This document shows positions 63,868 to 64,000 of a stretch of DNA of 64,000 bases, piece after piece. A program made the position numbers and the translations under genes. Source of the stretch: Geminisphaera colitermitum TAV2 (lineage in GTDB: Bacteria > Verrucomicrobiota > Verrucomicrobiia > Opitutales > Opitutaceae); NCBI RefSeq assembly GCF_000171235.2, contig NZ_ABEA03000040.1, positions 77 to 64,076 of the forward strand, in the 5' to 3' direction. Numbering within the stretch: position 1 is the stretch's first letter; each line of letters starts with the position of its first letter. The notes beneath the pieces were generated by a model. The model made no database searches. It saw only the letters and a program-made list of their open reading frames with translations, and was not told the DNA's origin.

Positions 63868-64000
63868 ATGAACTCCACTGACCAAGAAGCCGCCCGCAAA
63901 GCCGCCCGCCGGGCCAAGTTGTTAAAACGCCTGCTCATCTGGGTCTGCGTCGCCGTGCCCTTCATTGCCCTGGCTGCGCTGCTTGACCCGCAACGCGGCG
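63868..64000 (+). CDS. hypothetical membrane protein, 5' part only
   Basis: The window ends after 44 codons. The start MNSTDQEAARKAARRAKLLK is strongly basic and is followed by a membrane helix (LLIWVCVAVPFIALAALL), so the N-terminus is cytoplasmic. Its position 74 bases after the His-rich lipoprotein gene on the same strand suggests it may belong to the same operon. The family cannot be assigned from this much. Confidence 0.6.
   Translation, partial: MNSTDQEAARKAARRAKLLKRLLIWVCVAVPFIALAALLDPQRG

Noticed and set aside
1-64000. tRNA, rRNA or known riboswitch genes
   Set aside because: I scanned intergenic regions for cloverleaf, rRNA and common riboswitch cores and saw none; a covariance-model search would be needed to exclude small RNAs.

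Overview
The window looks like chromosomal DNA of a GC-rich member of the Verrucomicrobiota, most likely family Opitutaceae. This is inference from gene content: an LpxC-FabZ fusion and LpxA (Gram-negative lipid A), PEP-CTERM proteins, many single pseudopilin-like secreted proteins, a DUF5069 domain, several LacI-type regulators, and families of secreted glycoside hydrolases. None of about 20 starts I checked has a clear Shine-Dalgarno sequence; leaders are C/pyrimidine-rich instead.

Layout. 0.1-4.7 kb: a VOC protein, then a minus-strand SsuABC/TauABC-type importer operon with an embedded metallo-hydrolase. 5.1-8.4 kb: argB, argD (frameshifted at a C tract) and purC. 8.4-12 kb: a rearranged island with two inverted copies of an IS5-type element around ychF, a truncated LacI gene and a ParE-toxin fragment. 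12-21 kb and 21-30 kb: a polysaccharide-use region with LacI and GntR/LacI regulators, a PEP-CTERM protein, a pseudopilin, large glycan-active proteins, a GH36-like enzyme and a TatD-like hydrolase. 30.4-36.9 kb: three paralogous clan GH-A hydrolases behind an autotransporter-type PEP-CTERM protein. 37.4-43.9 kb: a MntA-HepT toxin-antitoxin pair, another LacI regulator, a pseudopilin, a fused pseudopilin-polysaccharide deacetylase and a coiled membrane protein. 44-50.2 kb: housekeeping genes (topoisomerase A subunit, lpxA, lpxC-fabZ, rpsR, tsaC/sua5). 50.2-57.1 kb: exopolysaccharide export (BY-kinase, Wza-like protein, beta-barrel, Ala-repeat secreted protein, TPR protein). 57.1-64 kb: a BadF-type sugar kinase, a DUF5069-gluconokinase fusion, an IS4 element, and a MacB/LolCDE-like ABC system with a His-rich lipoprotein.

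Two genome-scale oddities dominate. (1) More than 20 C or G homopolymer tracts of about 9-17 bases lie just before or inside ORFs, nearly always as C on the coding strand; two genes (argD and one lacI) are out of frame by exactly one C. (2) Intergenic spaces hold palindromic repeat families, often nested concentrically inside one another like Russian dolls; one copy lies in frame inside a coding sequence and another is split by an IS4 element. The most unusual single protein is the pseudopilin-deacetylase fusion at 40.5-42.5 kb.
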